From Phycisphaerales bacterium (lineage in GTDB: Bacteria; Planctomycetota; Phycisphaerae; Sedimentisphaerales; Anaerobacaceae): 43,605 nt of DNA. The notes under the pieces are model-generated. The model ran no database searches. It was not told the origin of the DNA and saw only the letters and a list, made by a program, of their open reading frames with translations. Every line of letters begins with the position of its first letter. Within the stretch, counting starts at the first letter, position 1. The stretch lies in assembly GCA_020352215.1 (NCBI GenBank), contig CP070675.1:2015925-2059529 (forward strand), given 5' to 3'. The position numbers were made by a program, and so were the translations under genes. This document shows positions 42,677-43,605 of this stretch, piece by piece.

Positions 42677-43072
42677 ATGAACACACAGACCGAGCGAAGA
42701 AGGGAGCAAAGACTGCGTTATCACTGGCCTATCTGGTTTGCGGAGGACTTCGACGGCATTCTCTCGCAAGGTCAGATGGCCGATGTGTCCAGCAAGGGCG
42801 CTGCGTTCACGTGCTACGCCGACGAAAGCTGCCCAAGCCCAGGCCAGAACATCACCGCTCGTTTCAGCGTCCCACGCTATCAGTTGGACGAAGCCTTCGA
42901 CATGGCTGATTTCACCCGCTCCGGTCATATTTGCAGGGTCGACAGCATCAACGGCTACTTGCGCCGCGTTGCAATTCAGTTTGCCGAGCCATTGCCCTTC
43001 AAGCCCGGTGAACAAGCCAATGCCAAGGCTGAGCCCGGTGCCGAGTCCACACTCACAGCTACAACGGCGTGA
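42677..43072 (+). CDS. PilZ-domain protein
   Basis: This 131-residue cytoplasmic protein starts at an ATG with GAGGTG nearby. The cyclic-di-GMP-binding signature is complete: RxxxR at R8-R12 (RRREQRLR) and DxSxxG at D36-S38-G41 (ADVSSKG). The barrel then runs to about residue 112 (TARFSVPRYQ, GHICRVDS, RRVAIQFAEPLP). Such stand-alone PilZ proteins bind cyclic-di-GMP and alter motility, exopolysaccharide or surface attachment through a partner. No diguanylate cyclase is in the window. It is 268 bases downstream of murD, so probably a separate unit. Confidence 0.88.
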   Translation: MNTQTERRREQRLRYHWPIWFAEDFDGILSQGQMADVSSKGAAFTCYADESCPSPGQNITARFSVPRYQLDEAFDMADFTRSGHICRVDSINGYLRRVAIQFAEPLPFKPGEQANAKAEPGAESTLTATTA

Positions 43073-43144
43073 TCGAGCATCGACTTCGGGGCTCGATTCT
43101 CCCCCGACATCACGCAAGACTGTGGCACACACTCCCAGAGACAA

Positions 43145-43177
43145 TCGGGGCCCATGCCGATCTGGCACAGGCCCCGA
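43145..43177. terminator. Bidirectional terminator hairpin between convergent genes
   Basis: TCGGGGCC (43145-43152) pairs perfectly with GGCCCCGA (43170-43177), with an inner TGCC/GGCA stem. AATTTA follows on the plus side. It sits between the convergent PilZ and LamG genes, as expected for a shared terminator. Confidence 0.65.
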
Positions 43178-43194
43178 ATTTACACATTATCATC

Positions 43195-43210
43195 GGCTAA
43201 GCACTTAGCC
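43195..43210 (-). terminator. Second inverted repeat just after the LamG gene stop
   Basis: GGCTAA-GCAC-TTAGCC is a perfect 6-bp hairpin (7 bp if the loop closes to two bases), 13 bases downstream of the minus-strand stop codon at 43224. It may add to termination of that gene. Confidence 0.4.
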
Positions 43211-43223
43211 TTGCTGCACTATT

Positions 43224-43605
43224 CTAAGGAACAGGCCACGTCAGCTCTTCAAGCCATTCATCGCCCAAGATCGCGACGTCCAGGAAATCGACCGTATCGT
43301 CGACATTAAAGTCGAACGGCTCGCTGAACGGGTCGGTCCTGCCGGCCAGCCACGCAACCTCGGCATCCGACAAAGCCCTGCTGTAAATCTTAAGCTCGTC
43401 TATGAGCCCGTTGAAAAAGCCACCATAGGTCCCGTCAGCGGCAGGGAAGGGTTCGATACCAATCATCAAAGGCCCGGTTGAACTGCCAAGTATCTCTGAC
43501 GTGGTCATCTCTCTGTCCAGATCGCCGTCTACGTATGTCCGGATGTAGTTGCCCTCGGAATAGACACCGACAACGTGATACCAAACACCCGGCACCATAG
43601 CCGTT
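43224..43605 (-). CDS. C-terminal part of a secreted LamG-domain protein with dockerin-like end (5' part outside window)
   Basis: The frame is open to the right edge and only the last 127 or so residues are visible. They show the end of a LamG/concanavalin-like domain (WYHVVGVYSEGNYIRTYVDG, then GLIDELKIYSRALSDAEVAW), the classical closing strand and helix of this fold in planctomycete and Bacteroidetes exoproteins. A short dockerin-like repeat follows (DFNVDDTVDFLDVAILGDEW) and the protein ends eight residues later. The internal Met at 43598 is not the true start. The complete protein is probably a secreted carbohydrate-binding or glycosidase protein; nothing of the N-terminal part can be said. 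Confidence 0.85.
   Translation of the reverse strand, partial: TAMVPGVWYHVVGVYSEGNYIRTYVDGDLDREMTTSEILGSSTGPLMIGIEPFPAADGTYGGFFNGLIDELKIYSRALSDAEVAWLAGRTDPFSEPFDFNVDDTVDFLDVAILGDEWLEELTWPVP

Noticed and set aside
42443..43168. Minus-strand ORF of 241 codons opposite PilZ
   Set aside because: The plus strand encodes a complete PilZ domain. The last 50 codons of this ORF (after a Met near 42595) look somewhat protein-like but have no ribosome site, so I left them out.

Overview
The window looks like chromosomal DNA from a free-living member of the Planctomycetota, most likely a Phycisphaerae/Sedimentisphaerales-type polysaccharide degrader. This is inferred from content, not from a search. The signs are three S1 sulfatases with twin-arginine-type leaders, DUF1080 and ThuA proteins, parallel beta-helix exoproteins, a CotH/lamin-tail protein, several short dockerin-like repeats ending in Trp, a DUF1559-like pseudopilin, and FHA and Hanks-type kinase genes. 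No tRNA, rRNA, CRISPR array, insertion sequence, integrase or phage gene was seen.

Layout. (1) 1-4127, minus strand: a very large secreted CotH-kinase/lamin-tail protein, cut by the left edge and driven by a good sigma70-type promoter. (2) 4492-10759: a signalling cassette. It holds an FHA-SpoIIE phosphatase (+), a response regulator and an FHA-histidine kinase (both -), and a membrane Ser/Thr kinase with an N-terminal zinc-finger-like segment (+). The phosphatase and histidine kinase share the same N-terminal half (FHA plus a GAF-like region) but carry different outputs. (3) 10842-15172: a pseudopilin-like protein and a large CARDB/propeller/dockerin exoprotein with a long leader that contains a Cys-rich small ORF. 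(4) 15325-20752, plus strand: a one-domain FHA protein, a beta-helix exoprotein, malQ, a DEDD exonuclease and gloB. (5) 20826-24161, minus strand: a three-gene operon of ThuA lipoprotein, TIM-barrel isomerase and DUF1080-ThuA fusion, which fits 3-keto-sugar metabolism. (6) 24586-30431, plus strand: two dockerin-bearing exoproteins flanking a Tat-exported aldo/keto-reductase homologue. (7) 30490-39798, minus strand: three sulfatases, xylulokinase and a xylose-isomerase-like protein, plus two membrane-anchored proteins of unknown role. (8) 40037-43072, plus strand: pyrF overlapping murD, then a PilZ protein. (9) 43224-43605, minus strand: the C-terminus of a LamG/dockerin exoprotein that begins outside the window.

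Taken together, the exported proteins and sulfatases would desulfate and trim a sulfated, possibly xylose-containing polysaccharide outside the cytoplasm. The xylB-xylA pair and the keto-sugar operon would take the released sugars into central metabolism, with MalQ handling alpha-glucans. The FHA/kinase/phosphatase cassette is the part whose wiring seems least described. Functions come from motifs I could read by eye, and no homology search was possible. Starts were chosen from Shine-Dalgarno sequences and family length, and several differ from the longest possible ORF.
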